Source of the DNA: Candidatus Methylopumilus sp.
GTDB taxonomy: Bacteria > Pseudomonadota > Gammaproteobacteria > Burkholderiales > Methylophilaceae
DNA length: 63,465 nt
Assembly: GCA_024640945.1 (NCBI GenBank)
Contig: JAHEEA010000010.1
Span: forward strand, 1-63,465
Reading direction: 5' to 3'
Part shown: in pieces, positions 30,125 through 38,822 of the stretch
Layout: each line of letters starts with the position of its first letter
Numbering within the stretch: position 1 is the first letter of the stretch
Program-made: the position numbers and the translations under genes
Notes under the pieces: generated by a model
The model's input: the letters and a program-made list of their open reading frames with translations, nothing else
What the model was told of the DNA's origin: nothing
Database searches by the model: none

Positions 30125-30835
30125 TTGATAGACGCTAATTTATTTGTACTAAGTCATGCCGAAATTGAGGCTTTAAGCCTTTCGATTAAGGTTGCTGCCG
30201 TTTGTACGCTATTGATTATCGTGCCTGCTATTTTGGTCGCTTGGTTATTAGCTAAAAAAGAGTTTTTTGGAAAGTCATTGTTAGATGGTTTAGTCCATAT
30301 TCCCCTCATCCTTCCGCCAGTTGTTCCGGGATTTTTATTGCTGATGTTGCTTGGTAGTCAGGGTCTGGTTGGACATTGGTTGAAGCAACAGTTTGGCATC
30401 ACAATTGCCTTTACATGGCTGGGCGCTGCGATTGCTTCTGCTGTAATGGGCTTTCCGTTGATGGTGCGTTCTACTCGGTTGGCGATGAGCCAAATAGATC
30501 GTAAGTTGGAGCTTGCCGCCCAGTCTTTAGGCGCAAGTCCATGGCGCGTGTTTTTTACAATCACATTGCCGCTTGCAATGCCTGGCATTGTGACAGGTCT
30601 TATTTTGGCGTTTAGTCGCAGCTTGGGTGAGTTCGGTGCAACGATTACTTTCGTCGGTAATATCGAAGGTGAGACGAGAACATTGCCATTAGCGATATAC
30701 ACTTATACCCAAATGCCGGGTGGCGATATCATTGCAATGCGCTTGGTCGTTATTAGCATTTTGATTGCGCTGAGTGCACTGATTGTTAGTAATTTATTAG
30801 AACGCAGAATGGCCAAGAAAATGGGGCGAATCTAA
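30125..30835 (+). CDS. modB: Molybdate ABC transporter, permease
   Basis: ModB is the membrane channel of the molybdate importer. The 236-residue protein has five to six membrane helices. It carries the ABC-permease EAA loop (ELAAQSLGASPWRVFFTI) that docks on ModC, and the ModB signature RSLGEFGATITFVGNIEGET. The start is a TTG with AAGG eight bases before it, 9 bases after the modA stop. No in-frame ATG gives a better fit. Confidence 0.95.
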   Translation: MIDANLFVLSHAEIEALSLSIKVAAVCTLLIIVPAILVAWLLAKKEFFGKSLLDGLVHIPLILPPVVPGFLLLMLLGSQGLVGHWLKQQFGITIAFTWLGAAIASAVMGFPLMVRSTRLAMSQIDRKLELAAQSLGASPWRVFFTITLPLAMPGIVTGLILAFSRSLGEFGATITFVGNIEGETRTLPLAIYTYTQMPGGDIIAMRLVVISILIALSALIVSNLLERRMAKKMGRI

Positions 30836-30837
30836 AT

Positions 30838-31476
30838 ATGTTAGATGTTCATATTCGTTTTGCTCGTGGTGATTTTGTTGTGAATGTGCAGCAAAAAATC
30901 GAGTCGTCAGTGACTGGCTTGTTTGGACCATCTGGATCAGGCAAGAGCACTTTGCTTGGTTTGCTTGGTGGTTTTATTAAACCGGATTTAGGTCATATCA
31001 TATTAGACGGTAGCTGTTTATTTGATAGTGCAAAAAGAGTGAATCTTGCACCACATATGAGACGCATTGGTACCCTGTTTCAGGATGGAAGATTATTCCC
31101 ACATTTAACCATTAGAAAGAATTTAACGTACGGATTAAATTTAATCGCTGAAGAAAATCGAGTGATTCAATTTGATGCGATTGTTGAGATGCTTGAATTG
31201 TCAGATTTCTTAGCGCGTCGTCCACATGAATTATCAGGTGGAGAAATTCAGCGCGTAGCTTTGGGAAGAGCCTTATTAACTTCGCCAAAATTACTTTTGT
31301 TAGATGAGCCTTTGTCTTCTTTGGATATGCGATTGAGACAGCAAATTTTGCCGTTCTTAAAATTAATCAAAGATGAAATTAAAATTCCCATGATTTATGT
31401 GACTCACGATATGTCGGAGATTGAATATCTCGCCGATAAAATAATGAGGATAGAGGCTGGTAATATCAGCACTTAA
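30838..31476 (+). CDS. modC: Molybdate ABC transporter, ATP-binding protein (short, no Mop domain)
   Basis: ModC powers the molybdate importer. The 212-residue protein has a Walker A (GPSGSGKSTLLGLL), the Q-loop region TLFQDGRLFPHLT, the ABC signature ELSGGEIQRVALGRAL and Walker B LLLLDEPLSSLDMRL with the switch histidine in YVTHDMSEIEYL. Classical ModC is about 350 residues with a C-terminal molybdate-binding domain that feeds back on transport. This one ends right after the ATPase domain, with its stop codon followed by a terminator, so it does not look like a frameshift remnant. Confidence 0.93.
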   Translation: MLDVHIRFARGDFVVNVQQKIESSVTGLFGPSGSGKSTLLGLLGGFIKPDLGHIILDGSCLFDSAKRVNLAPHMRRIGTLFQDGRLFPHLTIRKNLTYGLNLIAEENRVIQFDAIVEMLELSDFLARRPHELSGGEIQRVALGRALLTSPKLLLLDEPLSSLDMRLRQQILPFLKLIKDEIKIPMIYVTHDMSEIEYLADKIMRIEAGNIST

Positions 31477-31485
31477 TTAGACAAT

Positions 31486-31514
31486 AAAAAAGCTCGCAAT
31501 CGCGAGCTTTTTTA
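31486..31514. terminator. Bidirectional terminator between modC and aroG
   Basis: A-run, GCTCGC, loop AATC, GCGAGC and a T-run form a strong hairpin at 31486-31514. Because the A-run and T-run are symmetrical, it can end both the mod operon (plus) and aroG (minus). Confidence 0.92.
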
Positions 31515-31533
31515 TTAAGCAGTTTTCTAAAAC

Positions 31534-32622
31534 TTAATCCTGCAAATCGTCTTCATGTACTCTACGTCTAGCGCGAACGCCGTCTGCTAAAACATCAAGA
31601 ATTTTTAGCGTGTCGTTCCAACCTAAGCATGGATCAGTAATTGATTTCCCGTGCTCAAGTGTGCAACCAGGCGTGTGATCTTGGCGACCTTCATTAAGGT
31701 GTGATTCCACCATCACGCCAATAATATGTTCATCACCTTGCCTTAATTGTTCAGCAATATTTTCTGCAACTTCTAACTGCAATTTATATTGTTTAGAGCT
31801 ATTCGCGTGCGAACAATCAATCATCACTTTAGGCGTTAAGCCTGAAGCTGCAAGTTCGGTGCTTGCTTCTGCAACACTTTTAGCATCGTAGTTAGGGGCT
31901 TTGCCACCACGTAAAATCACGTGGCAATCTTCATTGCCAGATGTTGAGACAATGGCTGATTGGCCTTCTTTTGTGACTGATAAGAAGTGATGTGGACTCG
32001 CTGCTGCTTTAATTGCATCAACAGCGATACGGATATTACCGTCAGTGCCGTTTTTGAAACCAACAGGGCATGATAGGCCGGAAGCCAATTCGCGATGTAC
32101 TTGTGATTCTGTTGTACGTGCGCCAATTGCGCCCCAGCTGACTAAATCAGCTGTGTATTGTGGCGTAATAGTGTCTAAGAATTCCGTGCCTGCAGGCATG
32201 CCAAGTTCGTTGACTTCAAGTAAGAAGCGTCTCGCTAATGCTAAGCCATCATTGATTTGGAAACTGCCATCTAGGTAAGGGTCGTTAATTAAGCCCTTCC
32301 AACCAACTGTAGTGCGTGGCTTTTCAAAGTACACGCGCATGACAATAATCAATTCTTTTTCGTGTAGCGTTTTTTGCGCTAACAAACGTTGCGCATATTC
32401 AAGACCAGCTTTTTCATCATGGATTGAGCATGGCCCAATGATGACGAGCAGACGGTCATCGCCACTGTGTAATACATGATGGATTGCTTCGCGAGTCGCT
32501 AAGATGTTGTCAGTGGTTGCTTGGCTTGCTTGCATAGCATCAAGCAAATCTGAAGGCGGTTTAAGCGCTTTGATTTCTTTGATGCGAACATCATCAGTCG
32601 CAAATTTTTTGGTCAGGCTCAT
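31534..32622 (-). CDS. aroG: 3-deoxy-7-phosphoheptulonate synthase (class I)
   Basis: This enzyme joins phosphoenolpyruvate and erythrose 4-phosphate to make DAHP, the entry step to aromatic amino acids. The 362-residue protein is of class I (AroF/G/H type). It shows LLVIIGPCSIHDEKAGLEYA, MRVYFEKPRTTVGWKGLIND, GAIGARTTESQVHRELASG and VMIDCSHANSSKQY, which hold the metal- and substrate-binding residues. Which aromatic amino acid inhibits it cannot be read with confidence, so aroG is used as the generic symbol. Confidence 0.92.
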   Translation of the reverse strand: MSLTKKFATDDVRIKEIKALKPPSDLLDAMQASQATTDNILATREAIHHVLHSGDDRLLVIIGPCSIHDEKAGLEYAQRLLAQKTLHEKELIIVMRVYFEKPRTTVGWKGLINDPYLDGSFQINDGLALARRFLLEVNELGMPAGTEFLDTITPQYTADLVSWGAIGARTTESQVHRELASGLSCPVGFKNGTDGNIRIAVDAIKAAASPHHFLSVTKEGQSAIVSTSGNEDCHVILRGGKAPNYDAKSVAEASTELAASGLTPKVMIDCSHANSSKQYKLQLEVAENIAEQLRQGDEHIIGVMVESHLNEGRQDHTPGCTLEHGKSITDPCLGWNDTLKILDVLADGVRARRRVHEDDLQD

Positions 32623-32694
32623 TTAGATATTGGCTTTGAATAACAGCGTAAACCAGCATTTTAAAGCATATTGCCGTTTACGCGAAAATCTTGA

Positions 32695-33459
32695 TTAGTC
32701 ATTTAAGGTTTTGATGAGACATTTAAGCATTGCTTCATCACCTGAAGTCTCTGCTACGCAGATATTTAAGCCTAAATTGTCGGCTTCTTCAGCGATTCTT
32801 AGGTGGTTAACACAAATCTTAATTTGTTTAAGCCATGCTGTATTTTTAGCCAGGTCGATTAAGTGGCGCATCGCTTCAGAGCTTGTAATGACCAAGGCAT
32901 CGAGCTTCTTGTTATGCCATTCTTCATCTAAAATTTTTGTATTGGTTTGTGGGTTGATGCGTTGATATGATTCTGCAAAATCAACGTGCGCACCACGTAA
33001 TTTTAATGATTCTGCCAATACTTCTCTTCCACCAACACCTCTGAAAATCATGACTTTTTGATCGGTCATGTTTTGCATTTCTGCTAGCGAGAGCAAACTT
33101 TCACTATCAAATCGATCTTTTGGGATGAGCACATTTTCAATGCCAAAAGCATTTAATTCAGATGCGGTGCTTGGGCCAATGGCTGCAAACTTAAGTGTTT
33201 TTGGAAGTAAATTAATCTGCCTACTTAATCTAGGTAAGCTATTTTGAACGGCATTACTGCTAATAAAAATAGCCCAATCGTAATCTTTAAGATTGGATGT
33301 GGCTTCATCAAATACATCGTAATTGTTGAGTGCTGTAATGCTGATGAGTGGGAATAATAATGGCTTGCCACCAGCCGCTTCAATTAAGGTACTTAATTTT
33401 CCAGCTTGCCCAGCAGGCCGCGTAATGGCGATAGTGCGATTGCTGAGCAATGGTTGCAT
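32695..33459 (-). CDS. hemD: Uroporphyrinogen-III synthase
   Basis: HemD closes and inverts ring D of hydroxymethylbilane to give uroporphyrinogen III on the haem, sirohaem and cobalamin path. Sequence conservation in this family is low. Support comes from the opening TIAITRPAGQAGKLSTLIEAAG, the segment DWAIFISSNAVQNSLPRL, KVMIFRGVGGREVLAESL and LDALVITSSEAMRHLIDLA, and from its place 6 bases after hemC. The 254-residue length is normal. There is no fused hemX. Confidence 0.93.
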   Translation of the reverse strand: MQPLLSNRTIAITRPAGQAGKLSTLIEAAGGKPLLFPLISITALNNYDVFDEATSNLKDYDWAIFISSNAVQNSLPRLSRQINLLPKTLKFAAIGPSTASELNAFGIENVLIPKDRFDSESLLSLAEMQNMTDQKVMIFRGVGGREVLAESLKLRGAHVDFAESYQRINPQTNTKILDEEWHNKKLDALVITSSEAMRHLIDLAKNTAWLKQIKICVNHLRIAEEADNLGLNICVAETSGDEAMLKCLIKTLND

Positions 33460-33465
33460 AATGAA

Positions 33466-34401
33466 TTAGTGCGTTTCTAGTGAAGCTAGAATTTCATTTG
33501 CGCCGAGTGCGACGAGTTTTTCAGCGAGTAATTGCCCAAGTTTTTCAGCTTGTTTTGTACTGCCTCGCACTTTCTCTTTGACCATTTTCTTGCCATCGAT
33601 GCTCGCTACAAAACCGGTCATTTCAATTTCATCGCCATGACATTCGGCATAAGCACCAAGTGGCACAGTGCAGCTACCGGCTAGTGCGCGGCTCATGCCA
33701 CGTTCTGCTTCGACACATGCTGCGGTTGGTGCGTGATTAAGTGGTGCAAGGATAGCCAGCATATCAGTGCGAGCAGCGTTAATTTCAATTCCTAAAGCAC
33801 CTTGGCCTACCGCAGGAATGCTGTCGGTTGTTGCGATGTATTCTTGAATGCGTGATTCAAGACCTAGGCGAATTAAACCCGCTGCTGCCAAAATAATTGC
33901 GGCGTATTGGCCTTCGTCTAGTTTGCGTAAACGTGTTTGTAAATTGCCACGTAAGGATTCAATTTTTAAATGTGGGAAGCGGGCCTGTAGTTGGCTTTGT
34001 CGGCGCAAGCTAGAAGTGCCAACAATACTGCCATCAGGGAGATTATCAAGACTTTTAAATTGATTGGAGACGAATGCATCACGGGCATCTTCTCGTTCGC
34101 CAACGGCTGCCATTGCAAAGCCTTCTGGCAGATTCATTGGAACATCTTTCATTGAATGCACGGCAAGATCAGCACGGCCATCAGCTAAAGCTTGTTCTAG
34201 CTCTTTAACAAATAATCCTTTGCCACCAATTCTTGCGAGCGGGGAGTCTAAGATTTGATCGCCAGTGGTCGTCATGCCTAAAATCTCAACAAGCGTGTCA
34301 GGATATAAAGCTTGTAAGCGTGCTTGAATGTGTTTGGCCTGCCACATGGCAAGCGCGCTTTCGCGTGAAGCAATCACGATTTTTTGGGACTGAGCGTTCA
34401 T
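33466..34401 (-). CDS. hemC: Hydroxymethylbilane synthase (porphobilinogen deaminase)
   Basis: HemC condenses four porphobilinogens into hydroxymethylbilane on a dipyrromethane cofactor. The 311-residue protein opens [19 protein letters not shown]. It has the catalytic stretch [17 protein letters not shown] and [12 protein letters not shown], and the cofactor cysteine in [16 protein letters not shown]. It is the first gene of hemC-hemD and diverges from argH across a 168-base gap. Confidence 0.97.
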   Translation of the reverse strand: MNAQSQKIVIASRESALAMWQAKHIQARLQALYPDTLVEILGMTTTGDQILDSPLARIGGKGLFVKELEQALADGRADLAVHSMKDVPMNLPEGFAMAAVGEREDARDAFVSNQFKSLDNLPDGSIVGTSSLRRQSQLQARFPHLKIESLRGNLQTRLRKLDEGQYAAIILAAAGLIRLGLESRIQEYIATTDSIPAVGQGALGIEINAARTDMLAILAPLNHAPTAACVEAERGMSRALAGSCTVPLGAYAECHGDEIEMTGFVASIDGKKMVKEKVRGSTKQAEKLGQLLAEKLVALGANEILASLETH

Positions 34402-34569
34402 AACTTTAAATTTCTAAGGCTGATATTAAGCAAATTTTAACATAGGGCTTAGATGGGCTTAACTTTATTGGCGAAAACCACATCTTGCCCAATTGCTAAA
34501 AGATAGAGAAATGATGGTTTTGTTTTATACTGACGGCATTGAATTCACTTTTTAGAAGCAAAATTAAGT

Positions 34570-35964
34570 ATGCAAGAACAAGATAAAACATCTGCAAAAG
34601 CCTGGTCTGGTCGTTTTAATGAGCCTGTATCTGAGTTAGTGAAGCGTTATACCGCTTCAGTTGATTTCGATAAACGCTTAGCGGAATTTGATATTCAAGG
34701 CTCACTTGCCCATTCAAAAATGTTGGGTGCGCAAGGCATTATCAGTCAAGATGATGTGAAGCAGATTGCCCAAGGTTTAAATGAAATTCTGCAAGAGATT
34801 CGTGCAGGCCAGTTTGAATGGCGTCTTGATTTAGAGGATGTGCATTTAAATATTGAAAAGCGTTTAACTGACAAGATTGGTGACGCAGGTAAGCGCTTGC
34901 ATACTGGTAGAAGTCGTAATGACCAAGTATCAACAGATGTTCGCTTATGGTTGCGTACGGTTGCTGATGATGTGGTCGCTGGTATTCGTAAGCTACAAAC
35001 TTCGATTGTGGATTTAGCTGAAACACATTTTGATACAGCGATGCCAGGCTTTACACATTTGCAAGTTGCGCAGCCTGTGACCTTTGGTCATCACTTATTA
35101 GCTTATTTTGAAATGTTGCAACGCGATGCCGCACGTTTTGCTGATGCACGTAAACGGATTAATCGTCTGCCATTGGGCGCTGCTGCTTTAGCAGGTACTA
35201 GTTACCCAATTGATCGTGAAATGGTAGCCAAAGAATTAGGTTTTGATGGCGTTTGTGAAAACTCATTGGATGCGGTTTCAGATCGTGATTTTGCGATTGA
35301 ATTTACTGCAGCAGCAGCATTGGTGATGACACATCTTTCTCGTTTTTCTGAGGAATTGATTTTATGGTCAAGTCCACGTTTTGCATTCGTGGATATTGCT
35401 GATCGTTTCTGTACCGGTTCATCTATCATGCCGCAGAAAAAGAATCCTGATGTGCCTGAGCTCGTGCGCGGTAAAACAGGCCGTGTCACAGGCCATCTCA
35501 TGGCTTTGCTTACTTTGATGAAAAGCCAACCTTTGGCTTACAACAAAGATAACCAAGAAGACAAAGAGCCTTTATTTGATACCGCAGATACTTTGTTAGT
35601 GACGTTAGAGATTTATGCCGATATGTTGCGTGGCATTAAAGTGAATAAAGAAGCCATGCGCACTGCTGCAACAGAAGGTTTTGCGACAGCGACCGACCTG
35701 GCGGATTACCTTGTTAAAAAAGGAACGCCGTTCCGTGATGCCCATGAGGTGGTAGCTTTAGCTGTGCGTCATGCGGTAGATAAAGGTTGTGATTTATCTG
35801 ATTTATCATTGGTGGAATTGCAAAAATTTAGCACACAAATTTCAGATGATGTATATCAAGTATTAACTTTGGAAGGTTCGTTGGCGAGCCGTAATCACAT
35901 TGGTGGTACTGCGCCAGCACAAGTGAAGCAGGCAATTGCCCGAGCACGTAAGAGTTTGGCCTAA
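34570..35964 (+). CDS. argH: Argininosuccinate lyase
   Basis: ArgH splits argininosuccinate to arginine and fumarate, the last step of arginine synthesis. The 464-residue protein shows [20 protein letters not shown] at the start, [20 protein letters not shown], and the superfamily signature [20 protein letters not shown], which contains the catalytic serine loop. The length is normal. A terminator follows immediately. Another arginine gene, argC, lies about 22 kb away and is not linked. Confidence 0.98.
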   Translation: MQEQDKTSAKAWSGRFNEPVSELVKRYTASVDFDKRLAEFDIQGSLAHSKMLGAQGIISQDDVKQIAQGLNEILQEIRAGQFEWRLDLEDVHLNIEKRLTDKIGDAGKRLHTGRSRNDQVSTDVRLWLRTVADDVVAGIRKLQTSIVDLAETHFDTAMPGFTHLQVAQPVTFGHHLLAYFEMLQRDAARFADARKRINRLPLGAAALAGTSYPIDREMVAKELGFDGVCENSLDAVSDRDFAIEFTAAAALVMTHLSRFSEELILWSSPRFAFVDIADRFCTGSSIMPQKKNPDVPELVRGKTGRVTGHLMALLTLMKSQPLAYNKDNQEDKEPLFDTADTLLVTLEIYADMLRGIKVNKEAMRTAATEGFATATDLADYLVKKGTPFRDAHEVVALAVRHAVDKGCDLSDLSLVELQKFSTQISDDVYQVLTLEGSLASRNHIGGTAPAQVKQAIARARKSLA

Positions 35965-35984
35965 ATATTTAGGCTATTGAAAAT

Positions 35985-36014
35985 AAAAAAGCTGCGTTGA
36001 ACGTAGCTTTTTTA
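35985..36014. terminator. Terminator after argH
   Basis: A-run, GCTGCGT, a three-base loop and ACGTAGC followed by a T-run form a hairpin with one wobble pair. The symmetrical A/T flanks could also serve the minus-strand peroxiredoxin gene that converges on it. Confidence 0.88.
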
Positions 36015-36038
36015 TTTTTAGCTTATAAGACTTGAGAT

Positions 36039-36569
36039 TTATTGATTGAATTTCTTTAAGTCATCAATAATTTCTTGTGAATGTTTTGATGTATCAACAC
36101 TTAAATATACTTTGGCAATTTTCCCGGCGGGATTAATTAAAAAGGTATATCGTTTTGCAATCTTGATTACGAGCAAATTATTAAGTGCACCATATGATTC
36201 AGCTACTTTTCCATCTTGATCTGCTAGCAGTGGAAACGGCAAATGATATTTGTTCGCAAATTTTGAATGTGAATCGCTATCGTCGACACTGATCCCAATA
36301 ATTTGAGCGCCTATTTTTTCTAGCGTTTTTAAATCATCACGAAAACTACATGCTTCTTTAGTGCAACCCGGCGTATCGTCTTTCGGATAAAAATAAAGCA
36401 CTATCCATTTACCTGAATAATCTTCTAGCTTTCTTATTTGTCCTGCCTGATCAAGCAATGAAAAACTAGGGGCTATTTCTCCTATTTTTGGTACATTGGC
36501 TGCACGACTGTTTAAACTGAAAAAAATGAGTACAAGTGCAATCGCAATAATTAAATAAGTCATTTTCAT
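36039..36569 (-). CDS. Exported or membrane-anchored BCP-type peroxiredoxin
   Basis: This thioredoxin-fold peroxidase has a peroxidatic and a resolving cysteine five residues apart in YPKDDTPGCTKEACSFRDD, the pattern of the BCP/PrxQ group. Typical BCP is cytoplasmic. This one starts MKMTYLIIAIALVLIFFSLN, a signal or anchor helix, so the domain works outside the cytoplasm. The start chosen (36569) gives 176 residues; a GTG reading 22 codons longer would overlap msrA and bury the helix. The protein probably reduces peroxides or lipid hydroperoxides at the membrane. It lies downstream of msrA and next to the divergent lipid-modification operon. Confidence 0.85.
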   Translation of the reverse strand: MKMTYLIIAIALVLIFFSLNSRAANVPKIGEIAPSFSLLDQAGQIRKLEDYSGKWIVLYFYPKDDTPGCTKEACSFRDDLKTLEKIGAQIIGISVDDSDSHSKFANKYHLPFPLLADQDGKVAESYGALNNLLVIKIAKRYTFLINPAGKIAKVYLSVDTSKHSQEIIDDLKKFNQ

Positions 36570-36618
36570 TTTTTCATTTTCTCTAAGTATTATTAAAAGT
36601 TCGTTAGACCCTGTCTGA

Positions 36619-37134
36619 TTAAGTCGAGTGTTCACCTAGGTTTAAGTTTCTTCTAAAGTGGCAAGTATAGCCTTCAGGAAACTTCATAATGTATTTTTGA
36701 TGCTTTTCTTCAGCAGGATAGAAATTTTTGAAAGGTGTAATTTCTGTCACTACAGGCGCTTTCCATTCATTAGAATCATTTACTGCGCTGACAACTTCTT
36801 CTGCAATTCTTTTTTGTTCTAAATCAGTATAAAAAATAGCAGATCGATATTGGGTGCCAATATCATTACCTTGCTGGTTAATTTTGGTTGGATTGTGAAT
36901 TCTAAAGAACTCAAATAAAAGATGGCTTAATGTGGTCTGCTCCTCATCAAAAGTGACCATTAGAGTTTCTGCGTGGCCTGTTGTGCCGGTAGTGACTTCT
37001 CTGTAAGCAACATTGGCAATATGACCACCACAAAAACCGACTTTAGTCTCAATAACACCAGGAATATTTCGGAAAAGCTCTTCCATCCCCCAGTAGCAAC
37101 CGCCAGCTAAATATACAACTTGTAATTTTTTCAT
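36619..37134 (-). CDS. msrA: Peptide methionine-S-sulphoxide reductase
   Basis: MsrA reduces the S-epimer of methionine sulphoxide in proteins. The 171-residue protein has the active-site motif GGCYWGMEELF with catalytic Cys13. It also has the family stretch GHAETLMVTFDEEQ and FFRIHNPTKINQQGNDIGTQ, which marks the substrate pocket. No signal peptide is visible, so it acts in the cytoplasm. It diverges from the nine-gene lipid operon across 96 bases and is probably transcribed with the exported peroxiredoxin. Confidence 0.96.
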   Translation of the reverse strand: MKKLQVVYLAGGCYWGMEELFRNIPGVIETKVGFCGGHIANVAYREVTTGTTGHAETLMVTFDEEQTTLSHLLFEFFRIHNPTKINQQGNDIGTQYRSAIFYTDLEQKRIAEEVVSAVNDSNEWKAPVVTEITPFKNFYPAEEKHQKYIMKFPEGYTCHFRRNLNLGEHST

Positions 37135-37230
37135 AGTGTGTCAGAGTGTACTCCTTTATTTTTGTTCAATTCGTAAACCTTTTTAGCTTTAAAAGCTCAA
37201 ATTAGGAATCCATATTAAATAAGGTTAATC

Positions 37231-38277
37231 ATGCTTTTCACCAATTTGGCTATCAAACTGTCAGAACAAGGACTAATGCCGGATGCTGTGATTCGTTCTG
37301 GAATTCGTCAGCTATGTAAACAAAGACTAAACGAAATTACAGCTGCTGATTGTGAAGTCTCCAGTGAGATTCGCGAACGTTTTTTTGCAAGCATGAAAAT
37401 AGCCGAGATTGCCCCTCTTCCTGAACTGGCAAATGCGCAACACTATGAAGTGCCTGCTGTATTTTTTGATTTGGTATTAGGTAAAAATAGAAAATATAGT
37501 AGTTGTTATTGGCCCAAAGGTGTTCATACGCTGGATCATTCTGAGGATGAAGCGCTTGCAATGACTGCACAGCATGCTGATTTGCAAGATGGGCAAGCGA
37601 TATTAGAGCTTGGTTGTGGTTGGGGTTCTTTGTCATTGTGGATGGCAAAGAAATTTCCTAAAAGCCAAATCACTTCGATTTCAAATTCAAACTCCCAACG
37701 TGAGTTCATTATGGGTGAAGCCGCAAAATTAGGGCTGAAGAATTTAAATGTGATTACCTGTGATATGAATCGTTTTGAGATTGACGCGACTTTTGATCGT
37801 ATTGTTTCAGTCGAAATGTTTGAACATATGCGTAATTATGAAGTGTTGTTTGAGAAGCTTAATGGATGGCTTAAACCCGAAGGAAAATTCATGATGCATA
37901 TTTTTTGCCATCGAGATGTTCCTTATGCATTTGAGGTGCAAGGGGACGATGATTGGATGAGCCAATTCTTTTTCTCTGGTGGTTTTATGCCTAGTGACGA
38001 TACCCCTACGCACTTTCAACAACATCTGAAAATATCCAAACAATGGCGTTGGGATGGTACACATTACGAGAAAACGGCCAATGCTTGGTTAGAGAATATG
38101 GATAGAAATATTAAATCTATTAAACCTATATTCGAAGCTTGTTATGGTAAAAAAGACACGCAGTTATGGATACAGCGTTGGAGAATTTTCTTTATGGCCT
38201 GTGCAGAGCTGTTTGGTTTTGATGATGGCCAAGAGTGGTGGGTGAGTCATTATTTATTTGAAAAGCAAAAGCGCTAA
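37231..38277 (+). CDS. CFA-family SAM-dependent methyltransferase (UfaM-like), first gene of lipid operon
   Basis: This 348-residue protein belongs to the cyclopropane-fatty-acid synthase / coclaurine N-methyltransferase group. The SAM site is ILELGCGWGSLSLWMAKKFP near residues 124-143, preceded by HYEVPAVFFDLVLGKNRKYS and SCYWPKGVHTLDHSEDEAL. The acidic catalytic region is IVSVEMFEHMRNYEVLF. It is shorter than and clearly different from the full-length CFA synthase at the end of the same operon, so it is a second activity rather than a duplicate. Relatives methylate unusual fatty acids, for example in furan fatty-acid synthesis, but the substrate here is not known. AAGG precedes the ATG. Confidence 0.85.
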   Translation: MLFTNLAIKLSEQGLMPDAVIRSGIRQLCKQRLNEITAADCEVSSEIRERFFASMKIAEIAPLPELANAQHYEVPAVFFDLVLGKNRKYSSCYWPKGVHTLDHSEDEALAMTAQHADLQDGQAILELGCGWGSLSLWMAKKFPKSQITSISNSNSQREFIMGEAAKLGLKNLNVITCDMNRFEIDATFDRIVSVEMFEHMRNYEVLFEKLNGWLKPEGKFMMHIFCHRDVPYAFEVQGDDDWMSQFFFSGGFMPSDDTPTHFQQHLKISKQWRWDGTHYEKTANAWLENMDRNIKSIKPIFEACYGKKDTQLWIQRWRIFFMACAELFGFDDGQEWWVSHYLFEKQKR

Positions 38278-38282
38278 TCAGT

Positions 38283-38822
38283 ATGTTGCTCAATATTATT
38301 TGCTTTCAACTTGGATGGTTTGCATGTGTACTAGGAGCAGCGCATCAGCATCCATGGCGTGGTGTGTTGATGGCTATATTTTTATTAGCGCTTCATATTT
38401 TCAGATCAAAGAACTCAATAGTTGAAATCAGATTAATTCTTCTTGCAATGATATTTGGACTACTTTTTGATTTAATTCCTTTGAGCTTAGGTTGGATAAA
38501 GTTCGAGCAAGTTGTATTTTGGCCTAGCCAGTTGCCTCCGCCTTGGATGATTTGCTTATGGGGTTTATTTGCAAGTACTTTGAATATAAGCCTGAATTGG
38601 CTGAAATCTAAACCCTGGATTGCATTTATTTTGGGGGCTATCTCTGGACCTTTATGTTATTGGGCTGGGTATCAATTAAATGCATTGATATTTATTAATT
38701 TTAATTATGCGATGTTGTATTTAATGTTTGGTTGGGCAGTTGCAGTTCCATTTTTGCTTAATTTGGCATCCTCAAATGACCTATTAAAGCGCTTATTTTT
38801 GTTTAGCACAAAGGGAAGTTAA
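38283..38822 (+). CDS. DUF2878 membrane protein
   Basis: This 179-residue protein is almost entirely hydrophobic, with five to six predicted membrane helices (for example CFQLGWFACVLGAAHQHPW at the start and FNYAMLYLMFGWAVAVPFLL at the end). It matches the pattern of the uncharacterised DUF2878 family. Its stop codon shares a base with the ATG of the next gene (TAATG), so translation is coupled. Its biochemical role is unknown. It tends to accompany DUF1295, DUF1365 and CFA-like genes, as here. Confidence 0.75.
   Translation: MLLNIICFQLGWFACVLGAAHQHPWRGVLMAIFLLALHIFRSKNSIVEIRLILLAMIFGLLFDLIPLSLGWIKFEQVVFWPSQLPPPWMICLWGLFASTLNISLNWLKSKPWIAFILGAISGPLCYWAGYQLNALIFINFNYAMLYLMFGWAVAVPFLLNLASSNDLLKRLFLFSTKGS

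Noticed and set aside
30838-31476. Possible frameshift truncating modC
   Set aside because: The stop codon is followed at once by a strong terminator, and no continuation of a Mop domain is readable in another frame, so the short form appears genuine.
34402-34569. tRNA, riboswitch or small RNA in the hemC-argH gap
   Set aside because: No cloverleaf, no paired stems of note and no terminator were seen. It is simply a divergent promoter region.
37135-37230. ECF sigma-factor promoter (TGATCC-type -35) before the lipid operon
   Set aside because: No convincing -35/-10 pair of that class could be found in the gap, so ChrR-type regulation is not claimed.
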